Assembly: GCA_036389135.1 (NCBI GenBank) | Contig: DASVQP010000117.1 | Span: 150,249-214,248, forward strand | Length of the DNA stretch: 64,000 nucleotides | Source of the DNA: Longimicrobium sp. | Lineage (GTDB): Bacteria; Gemmatimonadota; Gemmatimonadetes; Longimicrobiales; Longimicrobiaceae | Direction: 5' to 3' | Part shown: piece by piece, positions 53,367-61,783 of the stretch | Layout of the letters: each line of letters starts with the position of its first letter | Position numbering within the stretch: the first letter of the stretch is position 1 | Position numbers and translations under genes: made by a program | Notes under the pieces: model-generated | What the model was told of the DNA's origin: nothing | What the model saw: the letters and a program-made list of their open reading frames with translations, nothing else | Database searches by the model: none

Positions 53367-53765
53367 GTGGAGATTGAGGAGATCATGAAGGAGATTGTCG
53401 ATGCCGCGTACAAGATCCACACGCGGATCGGCCCTGGGCTGTTGGAGAGCGTGTATGAAGTGGTGCTCGCGACGGCATTGGAGCATCGTGGCCTCGCGGT
53501 ACGCAGGCAGGTGCCGGTTGCGATCAGGTATGAGGGTATCCACATCGACGAAGGTTTTAGAGTGGATCTTCTCGTGGAGAACAGAGTGGTCGTGGAACTC
53601 AAGTCGGTGGAGAAGATGGCACCGGTGCATTCAAAGCAGCTGCTGACCTATTTGCGGCTGATGGATCTACGCCTGGGTCTGCTGATCAATTTCGGAGCGC
53701 CAACCCTGAAGGAGGGAACCCGTCGAATCGCGAATGCCTACGCCCCATCGCGGGGTTCCCTTTAG
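53367..53765 (+). CDS. GxxExxY-family protein
   Basis: A 132-residue member of the GxxExxY family, whose motif is IGPGLLESVYE (G-LL-E-SV-Y). The middle holds DEGFRVDLLVENRVVVELKSV, a nuclease-like (PDDEXK) D...E-x-K pattern, so nuclease descent is plausible but unproven. The GTG at 53367 has AGGAG 7 nt upstream and follows the repeat; the longer ORF starting at 53316 encodes the repeat itself. The 29-bp inverted repeats on both sides suggest the whole unit is or was mobile. Confidence 0.85.
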   Translation: MEIEEIMKEIVDAAYKIHTRIGPGLLESVYEVVLATALEHRGLAVRRQVPVAIRYEGIHIDEGFRVDLLVENRVVVELKSVEKMAPVHSKQLLTYLRLMDLRLGLLINFGAPTLKEGTRRIANAYAPSRGSL

Positions 53766-53768
53766 CTC

Positions 53769-53797
53769 TTTCTTCGCGCCTTTGCGCCTTCGCGTGA
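53769..53797. repeat. Right 29-bp inverted repeat flanking the GxxExxY gene
   Basis: It ends GCGCCTTCGCGTGA and pairs with 53319-53347 with one mismatch. It starts 3 bp after the gene's stop codon, so it could also fold as a terminator partner in read-through transcripts. Confidence 0.85.
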
Positions 53798-53876
53798 GCC
53801 CAGCAGTTCCCGGTCTTGACGCCGCTCCGGTGCATGCCGCACCTTCCGCGCTCCTCGACACCTGGAGCACCGGACG

Positions 53877-55022
53877 ATGCCAGACCAAACCGCCCCGCAC
53901 CCCGAGCTCGCCACCCGCTGGCGCGGCGAGTTTCCGATCCTGCAGACCCACACCTACATGAACTCGTGCTCCCTCGGCGCGCTCTCCCGGCGCTCGATGG
54001 GGTACCTTGGCGAATACCAGGCGCTCTGGAACTCCATGGGCGCCTCCGCGTGGTACGAGCTGTGGCTGGGAAGGATCGCCGAGCTGCGCGGCCACGTCGC
54101 GCGCATGTGGAACGCGCGGGAGAACGAGATCGCGCTCACCCCCAGCGTCTCGGCCGCGCTCTCGTCGGTGGCGTCCACCATCGACTACACGAAGCGCAAC
54201 CGCGTGGTGGTGTCGGACCTGGACTTCCCCACCCTCGTCTACCAGTGGCTCGCGCGGCCCAACGTCGAAGTGGTGCGCGTTCCCAGCGACGACGGCATCG
54301 GCGTGCCCCCCGAGCGCTGGGCCGAGTACATCGACGAGCGCACCGCCATCGTCGCCACCAGCCACGTCTTCTACGGCACCGGATACGTGCAGGAGCTGGA
54401 GCCGATCGCGCGGGCGGCGCGCGGGGCGGGCGCACTCTTTCTGGTGGATGGCTACCAGGCCGTGGGCCAGATCCCCGTGGACGCGCGCGCCAGCGGGGCG
54501 GACGTGTACGTGGCCGGACCCCTCAAGTGGCTCCTGGGCGGCCCCGGGCTGGCGTATCTCTGGGTCCGCGAGGAGTGCATCGCCGAGATGCGCCCCACCG
54601 TCACCTCCTGGTTCGGCGCGCGCGACCAGTTCTCCTTCCGCGTGGATGAGTACGAGCCGCGCGAGGACGCCGGCCGCTTCTCCCTCGGCACCCCCGCCGT
54701 ACCCACGGTGTACACGGCGCTCGGGGGGATGGAGATCTTCAGAGAAGCCGGGGAGCGCGCCGTCTACGAGCGCATCGCGGGGCTCACGGAGCACCTTGTG
54801 GCGCTGCTCCACGACGCCGGCTTCGCGCTGCGCATCGCGGACGAGGCGCACCGCTCCGGGATCGTGCTGCTGAAGCACGACGACGCGGCCGGCGCCGTCG
54901 CCCGGTTGGCGAAGCAGGGGATCGTCGTGGACCACCGCGCAGGCTACGTGCGCGTCTCGCCCCACTTCTACAACACCGAAGCGGAGAACGAGCTCACCGT
55001 CCGCGCGCTCCTGGATGGGTGA
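53877..55022 (+). CDS. Class V aminotransferase-like PLP enzyme (cysteine desulfurase/SufS-like fold)
   Basis: 381 residues. Motifs are HVARMWNARENEIALTPSVS, TSHVFYGTGYVQELEPIARA, FLVDGYQAVGQIPVD (Asp to the PLP ring) and the Schiff-base Lys in VAGPLKWLLGGPGLAYLWV. The Cys of desulfurases near the C-terminus is not obvious, so kynureninase-like, selenocysteine lyase-like or isopenicillin-type reactions are also possible. It stands alone; the ATG at 53877 is the first start. Confidence 0.82.
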   Translation: MPDQTAPHPELATRWRGEFPILQTHTYMNSCSLGALSRRSMGYLGEYQALWNSMGASAWYELWLGRIAELRGHVARMWNARENEIALTPSVSAALSSVASTIDYTKRNRVVVSDLDFPTLVYQWLARPNVEVVRVPSDDGIGVPPERWAEYIDERTAIVATSHVFYGTGYVQELEPIARAARGAGALFLVDGYQAVGQIPVDARASGADVYVAGPLKWLLGGPGLAYLWVREECIAEMRPTVTSWFGARDQFSFRVDEYEPREDAGRFSLGTPAVPTVYTALGGMEIFREAGERAVYERIAGLTEHLVALLHDAGFALRIADEAHRSGIVLLKHDDAAGAVARLAKQGIVVDHRAGYVRVSPHFYNTEAENELTVRALLDG

Positions 55023-55023
55023 C

Positions 55024-55062
55024 GTTCCCGGACGGGAACGGGGCATGTTCCGAAACGGGAAC
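55024..55062. promoter_or_regulatory. Two GTTCC-N6-GGAAC palindromes before the chaperone-usher operon
   Basis: GTTCCCGGACGGGAAC (55024-55039) and GTTCCGAAACGGGAAC (55047-55062) share the same GTTCC-N6-GGAAC pattern, 23 bp (about two turns) apart. They lie just upstream of the -35 box at 55073, where an activator usually binds; a repressor is also possible. The regulator is unknown. Confidence 0.7.
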
Positions 55063-55072
55063 ACATTCCCGA

Positions 55073-55101
55073 TTGACGACGTGCCCCGCCGCGTGTAAGT
55101 T
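55073..55101 (+). promoter_or_regulatory. Predicted sigma-70-type promoter for the chaperone-usher operon
   Basis: TTGACG (55073-55078), exactly 17 nt, then TAAGTT (55096-55101). Transcription would start near 55108 and give a leader of about 130 nt before the first pilin-like gene at 55238. Confidence 0.6.
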
Positions 55102-55237
55102 ATTGCACCAACACAGTTTGCACTGCCCGCCGGGGATGGCATATCGGTTGCCCTAGTCGCTGTCGGAACACGGAGCCGGCCGCGAATCGCGGAGCCCGCC
55201 CGATCCTGCGCCACCCCAAACCCCTCCTGGAGACCAC

Positions 55238-55759
55238 ATGAAGAAGTTCGCGATCGTTCTCGGTGCCGCTGCCCTGCTTGCCCTTCCGTCGCTCGCCGCC
55301 GCGCAGAGCACCGCCACCGGCTCCATCGCCGCCACGGCCACCGTCGCCACGGTGCTCGACTTCGGCACCTCGTCCGGGATGAACTTCGGTATCGTGACGC
55401 CGGGCACCACGTCGAGCAGCGTCAGCGGCTACATCCCGTTCACCCGCAACGTCGGGGTGAGCTTCACCCTTCCGGACGGGGCGACCACGGGACGCCTGAC
55501 CCGCGCGGGCGGCACCGAGACCCTGCAGCCCGCGTTCAGCGCCTGCGGCGTCGGCACCACCAACAGCGCCATCACCAGCGCCTTCTCGGCGTGCGGCGGC
55601 GCGGGCCTCACCTCGGCGAGCGTGGTCGGCACCCTGACGGCGCCCACCGCCGGCCCCACCAGCGAGTTCGTGATCTTCACCGGCACCGTGGCGGTTCCGA
55701 CCGCGGCCGTTCCGGGGACGTACACGGGCACCATCAAGATCACGGCGACGGCCAACTGA
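55238..55759 (+). CDS. Pilin-like subunit 1, DUF4402-type
   Basis: 173 residues with a clear Sec signal (KKFAIVLGAAALLALPSLAAAQ). The mature part is beta-rich and Thr/Gly/Ala-rich (VLDFGTSSGMNFGIVTPGTT, then TGTIKITATAN at the end), with two Cys (about 108 and 119) able to form a disulphide. Position as the first gene, before a PapD-like chaperone and an usher, suggests the major fimbrial subunit. Confidence 0.75.
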   Translation: MKKFAIVLGAAALLALPSLAAAQSTATGSIAATATVATVLDFGTSSGMNFGIVTPGTTSSSVSGYIPFTRNVGVSFTLPDGATTGRLTRAGGTETLQPAFSACGVGTTNSAITSAFSACGGAGLTSASVVGTLTAPTAGPTSEFVIFTGTVAVPTAAVPGTYTGTIKITATAN

Positions 55760-55791
55760 GCCGCACCGGACCGGCGCGAGACGAGAGGGGG

Positions 55792-56277
55792 ATGCGGGCG
55801 TCCGTGCGGACGGCGCTCCTCCTCGCGCTCGCGGGGTGTTTAAGCGGGGGCGGGGCGTACGCCCAGGCCCCCGCGAGTGTCGGGGTGGATGCGGTTCCGG
55901 TGCAGGGGCTGTCGTTTGGGCCGCTGATCCCGGGAGTCTCGGAAGCGATCCCGGTGACGGATGCCGGGCGCCGGGCGGAGATCGTGCTGAACGGGCACGG
56001 CACGCTGGACGTGACGCTGGTGCTCCCCACGGCGATGGTCTCGCCCGCGGGCGCGCGGCTCCCGCTCCTCTTCACCGCGCGCGATGGGGCGCTGATGAGG
56101 AACGTATCGGCCTCGCTCCTCCCCATCGACCCGCTGAGCACGGTGCGGGTGAGGCTGGATGCGTCGCAGGGCCCCGCCCGCCTCCTGCTTGGAGGCACCG
56201 CGCTCCCCTCGCGGGAGCAGACGGCGGGAAGCTACACCGCCACCATCCTGGTGGTGATCACCAATCCTGGAACGTGA
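55792..56277 (+). CDS. Pilin-like subunit 2
   Basis: 161 residues. An N-terminal signal (VRTALLLALAGCLSGGG) may be a lipoprotein signal (LAGC) or a simple signal with cleavage after AYA. The mature part is beta-rich (LSFGPLIPGVSEAIPV, TATILVVITNPGT at the end) and aligns by eye with the DUF4402-like subunits on both sides. The ATG at 55792 follows a G-rich ribosome-binding site. It is probably a minor or adaptor subunit. Confidence 0.65.
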   Translation: MRASVRTALLLALAGCLSGGGAYAQAPASVGVDAVPVQGLSFGPLIPGVSEAIPVTDAGRRAEIVLNGHGTLDVTLVLPTAMVSPAGARLPLLFTARDGALMRNVSASLLPIDPLSTVRVRLDASQGPARLLLGGTALPSREQTAGSYTATILVVITNPGT

Positions 56278-56311
56278 TGTGCGCTCCGGGAGCAGAACCG
56301 CGGGAGATGCG

Positions 56312-57163
56312 ATGACGATGCCCAAGATCCCCTCCTTCGCCGCCCGAGTGGCGCTCCTGCTGCTGGCGCTGGCCGCCGGCACGGCGAGCCGCGCCGCGGC
56401 GGTGACGGTGAGCCCCACGGCCCTCTTCATCGACTCGCGCAGCCCCACGGCCATGCTGGTGCTCTTCAACGCCGGCACCGCGCCCGAGGAGATCGAGATC
56501 GGCTTCGCCTTCGGCTATCCCACGACGGACGCGCAGGGGCGGACCAACACGATCCTCACCGACTCCGCGCCGGCGGGCGATCCTTCCATCCTCCCCTACG
56601 TGCGCGCCTTTCCGCGGCGCCTGACGCTCGCGCCCGGGCAGCGGCAGACGGTTCGGGTGCTGGTGCAGGCACCGGCGGGTATGGCCGAGGGCGAATACTG
56701 GGGCCGCGTGGTGGTGCGCTCGCGCGGGGGCACGCCCCCCATCGAGCAGAACAACGGCGACGTGCGCATGCAGCTCAACGTGGAGACCGCGGTCGCCACG
56801 GCGGTCCTCTTCCGCAAGGGCACGGTCACCACCGGCCTGGCGGTGAACGGCAGCGTGGCGCGGCTGAGCCCGGCCGGCGCGGTGGAGGCCGAGTTCGACG
56901 TGCGCCGCACCGGCACCGCCGTCTTCCTGGGCCACCTGCGCGCCGAAGTCGTCACCGCGGACGGGCGGGTGGTGGGGCAGATCGAAGACGAGATGGCCGT
57001 CTACCGGGCCCTGCGCCTGCGCTACACGATCCCGCTGGCGCCCGGCGCGCCGCGCACGGGGCTCACGGTGAGGTACACCTTCGACACCGAGCGCCCCGAC
57101 CTTCCCTCGCCCGGCGCCGTCAAGGCCGCGCCGGTCTCGGGCACCGCAACCGTACAGGGCTGA
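56312..57163 (+). CDS. Periplasmic pilus chaperone, PapD-like
   Basis: 283 residues with a signal peptide (ARVALLLLALAAGTASRAAA). The first immunoglobulin-like domain has VSPTALFIDSRSPTAMLVL and FPRRLTLAPGQRQTVRVLV, like the family's G1-strand motif region, and the second has FRKGTVTTGLAVNG. The ATG at 56312 has GGAG 5 nt upstream. It would fold subunits for the usher. The stop overlaps the next start (TGATG). Confidence 0.78.
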   Translation: MTMPKIPSFAARVALLLLALAAGTASRAAAVTVSPTALFIDSRSPTAMLVLFNAGTAPEEIEIGFAFGYPTTDAQGRTNTILTDSAPAGDPSILPYVRAFPRRLTLAPGQRQTVRVLVQAPAGMAEGEYWGRVVVRSRGGTPPIEQNNGDVRMQLNVETAVATAVLFRKGTVTTGLAVNGSVARLSPAGAVEAEFDVRRTGTAVFLGHLRAEVVTADGRVVGQIEDEMAVYRALRLRYTIPLAPGAPRTGLTVRYTFDTERPDLPSPGAVKAAPVSGTATVQG

Positions 57164-57744
57164 TGATCCGCATCCGCTTCTTCCTGCCGTTCGCCATAGG
57201 GGCCGCGCTCTGCGCCGCCCCCGTGCGCGCACAGGAGAAGCCGATGGCCGCATCCGGCATCGCCGCGGTGGCGGAGGTGCCGTACCCGCCGCTCACGGCA
57301 ACGGGAATGCGCCCGGTGCAGTTCGGCAACGTCACCCCCGGCACGCCGGAGACGGTTCTTCCCGGCTACCTGGCGGGCAGCATGTCTGGCGAGTGGCGGA
57401 TGACGGGCGTGGCGCGCGCGCGTACGATCGACATCTCCTTCGTCCTCCCGGCGACGCTGAACGCCGCGGGCGGCCGGACGATGCCCATCTCGTTCAACGG
57501 CAACTACGCCGCCCTGTGCGAGATCGACGACGCGGCGCAGACGTGCGTGGCGGCGTCGTGGGTCACCTGGAATCCGGTGACCACGCCCAGCTTCCGCGAC
57601 ACCCCGCAGCGCTACAAGCCGGGGCGCCCCAAGTACGAGTACGACCACTACTCGGTGTACATGGGCGGCCGGGTCGCTCCCCCCGTGAGCCAGCCCGCGG
57701 GCAACTACTCGGGGACGATCACCATCCAGCTGGTGATCAACTGA
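57163..57744 (+). CDS. Pilin-like subunit 3 / tip candidate
   Basis: 193 residues with a signal peptide (FLPFAIGAALCAAPVRA). The beta-rich mature part has FGNVTPGTPETVLPGYL, ISFNGNYAALCEIDD, AQTCVAAS and GNYSGTITIQLVIN at the end, similar in plan to the first subunit. Extra length and a Cys pair suggest a tip or specialised subunit. It is translationally coupled to the chaperone. Confidence 0.7.
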   Translation: MIRIRFFLPFAIGAALCAAPVRAQEKPMAASGIAAVAEVPYPPLTATGMRPVQFGNVTPGTPETVLPGYLAGSMSGEWRMTGVARARTIDISFVLPATLNAAGGRTMPISFNGNYAALCEIDDAAQTCVAASWVTWNPVTTPSFRDTPQRYKPGRPKYEYDHYSVYMGGRVAPPVSQPAGNYSGTITIQLVIN

Positions 57745-57760
57745 GCCGGGGTCCCGCTCC

Positions 57761-60334
57761 GTGAGCGCCCTCCGCGCGCTGCTCTGCGCCCTTGCCGCCG
57801 TCCTCGCGGGTGCCCCGCTCGCCGCGCAGGACACCCCGCCCGGCTACGAGCAGGGGATCTACGACCTCCGCGTCGGCACCCTGAACCCACTCAGCGTCCC
57901 CGTGCTCCTCGATGAGCGCGGGGCCGTCCTCGTTCCGCTCCGGCCCCTGCTGGAGCTGTCGGGCGCCCCCTTTCGCGTGGTGCCGGACAGCGGGCTCGCC
58001 GTGGTCTCGCGGCCGCGCGGGGCCGGGCAGGCGGTGCTGGACGTGCGCGCCGGCACGCTCGCCGCCGCCACGCGCGTGACGCTCGCCCCCGGCGACGCGC
58101 TGGTGTGGGCGAGCGACGTCTACGCCACGGTTCCGCGTGCCGCGCAGCTGCTGGAGGCCGAGGCCGCCGCGGACGCCGCGGAGCTGACGGTGCGCTTCAC
58201 CCGGGCCATTCCCTTTCCGGCACAGGAGCGCGGCGAGGCGGATGCACGGCGCCAGTTCGAGAGCGGGCTGGGGCGCGAGGGGCCCGCCGTGGACCCACGC
58301 TCCGTCCCCTTTCAGCCGCGTACCGGGGGCGCGGTGCTGGAGTGGGGCGTGTCGACCTCCACCCCCGATCTCGGGGTGCCCGACGCCGGGTCGGCCATCG
58401 TGGGACTGGGCGTGTACGGCGGGATGCTGCAGGTAGGCGCGTCCGTCTCCAATCCCGGCGGCGGCCAGCCCCTGCGCACCGATCCCACGGCGCGCTTCCG
58501 CCGCGTCTTTCCGCTCAGCCGCTGGATGCGTCAGGTGCAGGTGGGCGACGTGGCGACGGAGAACCTGCGCGTGCGGGCCGTGCGCGGCGTCACCATCACC
58601 AACGCGCCCTTCATCCGCGATCCGCTCTTCGGCTCCGTGCAGTACGACCCGTCCCTTCCCGCCGGGTGGGACTACGAGGTCTACCAGGACGGCCGCCTCC
58701 TGGGCTTCTCGCACGGCGCCGAGCGGGCGCCCGTCTCCATCCCGCTGGGCTACGGCAGCACGCCGGTGCGGGTGCGGCTGTACGGCCCGGCCGGCGAGAA
58801 GGTGGAGTCCGAGCTGGTGTACCTCGTACCCGTGACGCAGCTCCCCGCCGGGCGCTGGCAGTACGCCGTGGGCGGCGGCGCGTGCGTGCGCGACCCCGAC
58901 TGCCGCCAGATGGGATACGTGGACGTGCGCCACGGCCTTTCCCGCGCGCTCACCCTCTTCGCCGGGGCCGACGCGCTGGCGGGCGACGAGTCGCGCGTGC
59001 GGCCGTACGGCGGCGCCAGCCTCGCGGGTGGCTCCGCGTGGGCGGCGCAGGTGGAGGCGATGGCGGGCGCCTTCGTGCAGGGTGCGCTTCAGAACTTCGG
59101 CAGCGGGCCCGTGTCGGGCACGCTGAGCGGCGGGGTGACCTTTCCCGGGCTGCAGGGGCGCTCGCTGGCGGGACCGCGGGGCGCGGCGCCCATTCCGGGG
59201 AGCGGCACCCGCTGGAACGTGGACGCCACCGCGGGGATCAGAACGCCGGGCGCCGGGCGGCGCATCGGGGTCACCGGGCGCGTGGAGGGCGGCAGCGGCA
59301 CGGGGCTGGACCACGCGCGCGGATCGGTGCTGGGCACGGTTCGCGGGGTGATCCTGGAGGCCGCGGTGGAACACGTCGCCTCGCCGGTCCTGGGGACGTC
59401 GGACGTCGGCTCGCTGCGCGGCACCTTTCCGCTGCACGCCCTCAGTGGGCGCCTCCCGCGCGGCACGCTGGTCACCGCGGAGGCGGGCGCCGGGGCGGGC
59501 GGGGTGCGGCGCGCCGAGCTGGGCGTGTACGCGCAGGTGAGGTCGCTGGTGGTGAACGCGGTGGGCCGCTGGGACGCGCGCATCTCGTCGCCCTCGCTGG
59601 TGATCGGGACGTCGCTGCGCTTCGGCTACGGGCGCGCGCAGGCGAGGCTCGGATCGCAGGGAGGGCAGCTGACGGGCGGCACCACGGTGAGCGGCGCGCT
59701 GGCGTTCTCGGGCGGCGCCGGCATCGCTCCCCTGCCCTACGGCGGGATGGGGCAGTCCGGTCTGCACGGCGTCGTCTTCCACGATCTCGACGGCAACGGC
59801 GCCCTCGATCCGGGTGACGAGCCGGTGCCGGACGCGCGCGTCTTCGTGGGCGGTTCCCTGGTGAAGACGGACGCCGCCGGCCGCTACGCCACCTGGTCAG
59901 TGCTCCCGTACGAGATCGCCAGCGTGCGCGTGGATACGATCGGCCTCAACGATCCGTCGTGGGTCCCCGTGCGCGACATCGTGCTCCTGCGCCCCTCGCC
60001 GCACCTGTTCACGCGCGTGGACCTCGCCCTGGCGCCCACGCGCGAGCTGGCGGGCGCGCTGGTGCCGGAGCGCGGCGTCGCCACGGCGAGCGGCATCACG
60101 GTGGAGATCCTGGGGGCGGACGGGGCGGTGTCGCAGCGCGTCCTGACCTTCAGCGACGGCAGCTTTTACATTGGCCGCATCCGTCCGGGCCAGTACCAGG
60201 CGCGCGTCTCGGAGTCGTCGCTCCGCGCCCTCGGCGCCCGCGCCGCCCCCGCCATCATCACCTTCACCGTCCCCTCCGCCGGCAGCGACCCCCTGGTGGA
60301 GATCCCCGCGATCCGGCTGGTGCGGGCGCAGTAG
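57761..60334 (+). CDS. Outer-membrane usher-like protein with C-terminal carrier domain
   Basis: 857 residues, GTG start, signal peptide (ALLCALAAVLAGAPLAAQ). A plug/N-domain-like part (1-230) precedes a beta-barrel with many short amphipathic strands (YEVYQDGRLLGFSHG, VKVESELVYLVPV). At about 655-700 an SdrD B-like segment appears, GVVFHDLDGNGALDPGDEPV with a Ca-binding DxDxNGxxDxxDE loop and TDAAGRYATWSV, which classical ushers lack in this form. A final beta domain follows. Function as an export pore for the subunits is inferred from the operon and topology. Confidence 0.72.
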   Translation: MSALRALLCALAAVLAGAPLAAQDTPPGYEQGIYDLRVGTLNPLSVPVLLDERGAVLVPLRPLLELSGAPFRVVPDSGLAVVSRPRGAGQAVLDVRAGTLAAATRVTLAPGDALVWASDVYATVPRAAQLLEAEAAADAAELTVRFTRAIPFPAQERGEADARRQFESGLGREGPAVDPRSVPFQPRTGGAVLEWGVSTSTPDLGVPDAGSAIVGLGVYGGMLQVGASVSNPGGGQPLRTDPTARFRRVFPLSRWMRQVQVGDVATENLRVRAVRGVTITNAPFIRDPLFGSVQYDPSLPAGWDYEVYQDGRLLGFSHGAERAPVSIPLGYGSTPVRVRLYGPAGEKVESELVYLVPVTQLPAGRWQYAVGGGACVRDPDCRQMGYVDVRHGLSRALTLFAGADALAGDESRVRPYGGASLAGGSAWAAQVEAMAGAFVQGALQNFGSGPVSGTLSGGVTFPGLQGRSLAGPRGAAPIPGSGTRWNVDATAGIRTPGAGRRIGVTGRVEGGSGTGLDHARGSVLGTVRGVILEAAVEHVASPVLGTSDVGSLRGTFPLHALSGRLPRGTLVTAEAGAGAGGVRRAELGVYAQVRSLVVNAVGRWDARISSPSLVIGTSLRFGYGRAQARLGSQGGQLTGGTTVSGALAFSGGAGIAPLPYGGMGQSGLHGVVFHDLDGNGALDPGDEPVPDARVFVGGSLVKTDAAGRYATWSVLPYEIASVRVDTIGLNDPSWVPVRDIVLLRPSPHLFTRVDLALAPTRELAGALVPERGVATASGITVEILGADGAVSQRVLTFSDGSFYIGRIRPGQYQARVSESSLRALGARAAPAIITFTVPSAGSDPLVEIPAIRLVRAQ

Positions 60335-60677
60335 GGCGGGCGAGTGAACTCGCTGCAACAACAGCACAAAGTCCGCCTTCGCGGACTCGGGGGCGAGATC
60401 CGCCCGTGCCTCAGACCCCGCACCGCACCTGTAGGGGCGCGATTCATCGCGCCCCGACGCCGCACCGCCGCCCGTCTCGTCACACCAGCGCATCGTAGGA
60501 GCAGACCCACGTGTCTGCCCGCCCTCTCCACCGCATCCAATCCCTGCCGTTCGCACCGGGGAAGCCGCGCGGCCCTCGAAGCGCCGCACGGATGCACGCG
60601 TGCGCCCCTCCCCCAGGTTGTTTTGGGGGAGGGGCAGCGAGGTGACGAGCGGGGGAGGGGGCATGCGGCCCGCGCCC
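60335..60677. repeat. Intergenic repeat cluster after the usher gene
   Basis: Three elements are seen in this gene-free interval. 60431-60454 is the inverted copy of 940-963. 60496-60522 resembles the GGGCAG-CACGTG unit at 803. 60604-60635 is a perfect 12-bp hairpin (GCCCCTCCCCCA, 8-nt loop, TGGGGGAGGGGC). The hairpin may end transcription of the usher operon, although no T run follows. Confidence 0.7.
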
Positions 60678-61130
60678 CTACACCTCCACCACCGCATCCC
60701 CCACGCGGATCTCGCCGCCCTCCACGATCGTCGCGCGAAGCCCGCCACGGTCCGCCAAGTCGCGCATGACGCCGCGGTAGTTCAAGCGCTGGAGGCGGAT
60801 GCACGGATCGCAGCGCTCCACGCCGCGCAGAACCACGTTCCCGATCCGGAACGTGCACCCTACGAGCGCGTTCAGATCCACCCCGCGCGTGACGACGTTG
60901 CGCCGCGTGTCGGCACCGGAGAAGTCGCGGCCAGTGGCGCGCACACCCTCCACCGCCTCCGCCTCCACCAGCGTGACCTCGCACACGGCGGCGAAACGGG
61001 TAGGCGGCGCCCCCAGGTAGCGATCACCCAGCAGCCCCTGCCCCGCCACCGCCGTCGCGACCTCGACCGGCGTGCGGGGCTCGCCGCGCGCGGTCGCCAG
61101 GAAGATCTCCTCGACCACGCCTGCCGTCAC
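60678..61130 (-). CDS. MOSC-domain protein
   Basis: 150 residues of the MOSC fold (molybdenum cofactor sulfurase C-terminal domain). The motif order is conserved: GLLGDRYLG, VTLVEAEAVEGV, TRRNVVTRGVDLNALVG and the cysteine motif VERCDPCIRL. The cysteine may act in sulfur or cofactor transfer. The GTG at 61130 overlaps the HD-domain gene stop (GTGA). The role in the cell is not known. Confidence 0.88.
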   Translation of the reverse strand: MTAGVVEEIFLATARGEPRTPVEVATAVAGQGLLGDRYLGAPPTRFAAVCEVTLVEAEAVEGVRATGRDFSGADTRRNVVTRGVDLNALVGCTFRIGNVVLRGVERCDPCIRLQRLNYRGVMRDLADRGGLRATIVEGGEIRVGDAVVEV

Positions 61131-61696
61131 TCGCTCCCCGCCAGCCCCAGCTCGGGGGCGACGCCGCGCATCGCCTCGATGACGAAGGCGACGTGCTCGG
61201 GGAGGTCGACGCCGAGCAGCCCGGCGGCGTGGCGCACGTCCTCGCGGTCCACGCCGGCGGCGAAGCCCTTGTCCTTCATCTTCTTGAGCACCGACTTCGC
61301 CTCCAGATCCATCACCGACCTGGAGGGGCGCACGAGCGCGGCGGCGGTCACCAGGCCGGTGATCTCGTCGCAGGCGTAGAGGGTGCGATCCAGGAGGGAC
61401 TCCGGCTGCACGCCGGTGCGCGGGGCGTAGTGCGCGAGTACCGCGTGCACCATCTCCTCCGGGTAGCCGCGCTCGCGCAGGATCTCGGTTCCGGGGAGCG
61501 GGTGCTGGTCCGGAAAGCGTTCGTAGTCGAAGTCGTGCAGGAGGCCCGTGAGCCCGAACAGCTCCTCGTCCTCGCCGAAGCGGCGGGCGTAGGCGCGGCA
61601 CGCCGCCTCCACCGAGTACATGTGGCGGCGCAGGCTTTCGCTCTGCACGTACTCGTGCATCAGCGCCAGGGCTTCATCGCGGGCGGGAAGCGGCAT
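61127..61696 (-). CDS. HD-domain protein (phosphohydrolase-like)
   Basis: 189 residues. HD-domain motifs are visible: SLRRHMYSVEAACRAYARR (first His), GLLHDFDYERFPDQHP (HD pair) and LYACDEITGLVTAAALVRP (last Asp), matching the single-domain HDIG-type proteins that hydrolyse phosphate esters. The ATG at 61696 is chosen because the longer start at 61741 lies inside a strong terminator hairpin. Cotranscribed with the MOSC protein. Confidence 0.87.
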   Translation of the reverse strand: MPLPARDEALALMHEYVQSESLRRHMYSVEAACRAYARRFGEDEELFGLTGLLHDFDYERFPDQHPLPGTEILRERGYPEEMVHAVLAHYAPRTGVQPESLLDRTLYACDEITGLVTAAALVRPSRSVMDLEAKSVLKKMKDKGFAAGVDREDVRHAAGLLGVDLPEHVAFVIEAMRGVAPELGLAGSE

Positions 61697-61717
61697 CGGC
61701 TTGGTTGCGGATCGGGA

Positions 61718-61761
61718 AATGGAAACGGCTGCGCGGCCCAATGTAGAGGCCGCGCAGCCGT
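61718..61761 (-). terminator. Rho-independent terminator for the minus-strand gene at 61784
   Basis: Perfect 14-bp stem ACGGCTGCGCGGCC (61725-61738) and GGCCGCGCAGCCGT (61748-61761) with a 9-nt loop. Read on the minus strand, it follows the stop of the 61784 gene and is succeeded by a short T-rich run, so it should end that transcript before the HD gene. Confidence 0.8.
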
Positions 61762-61783
61762 CGCGAAACGCCCGCCGCGCCGG

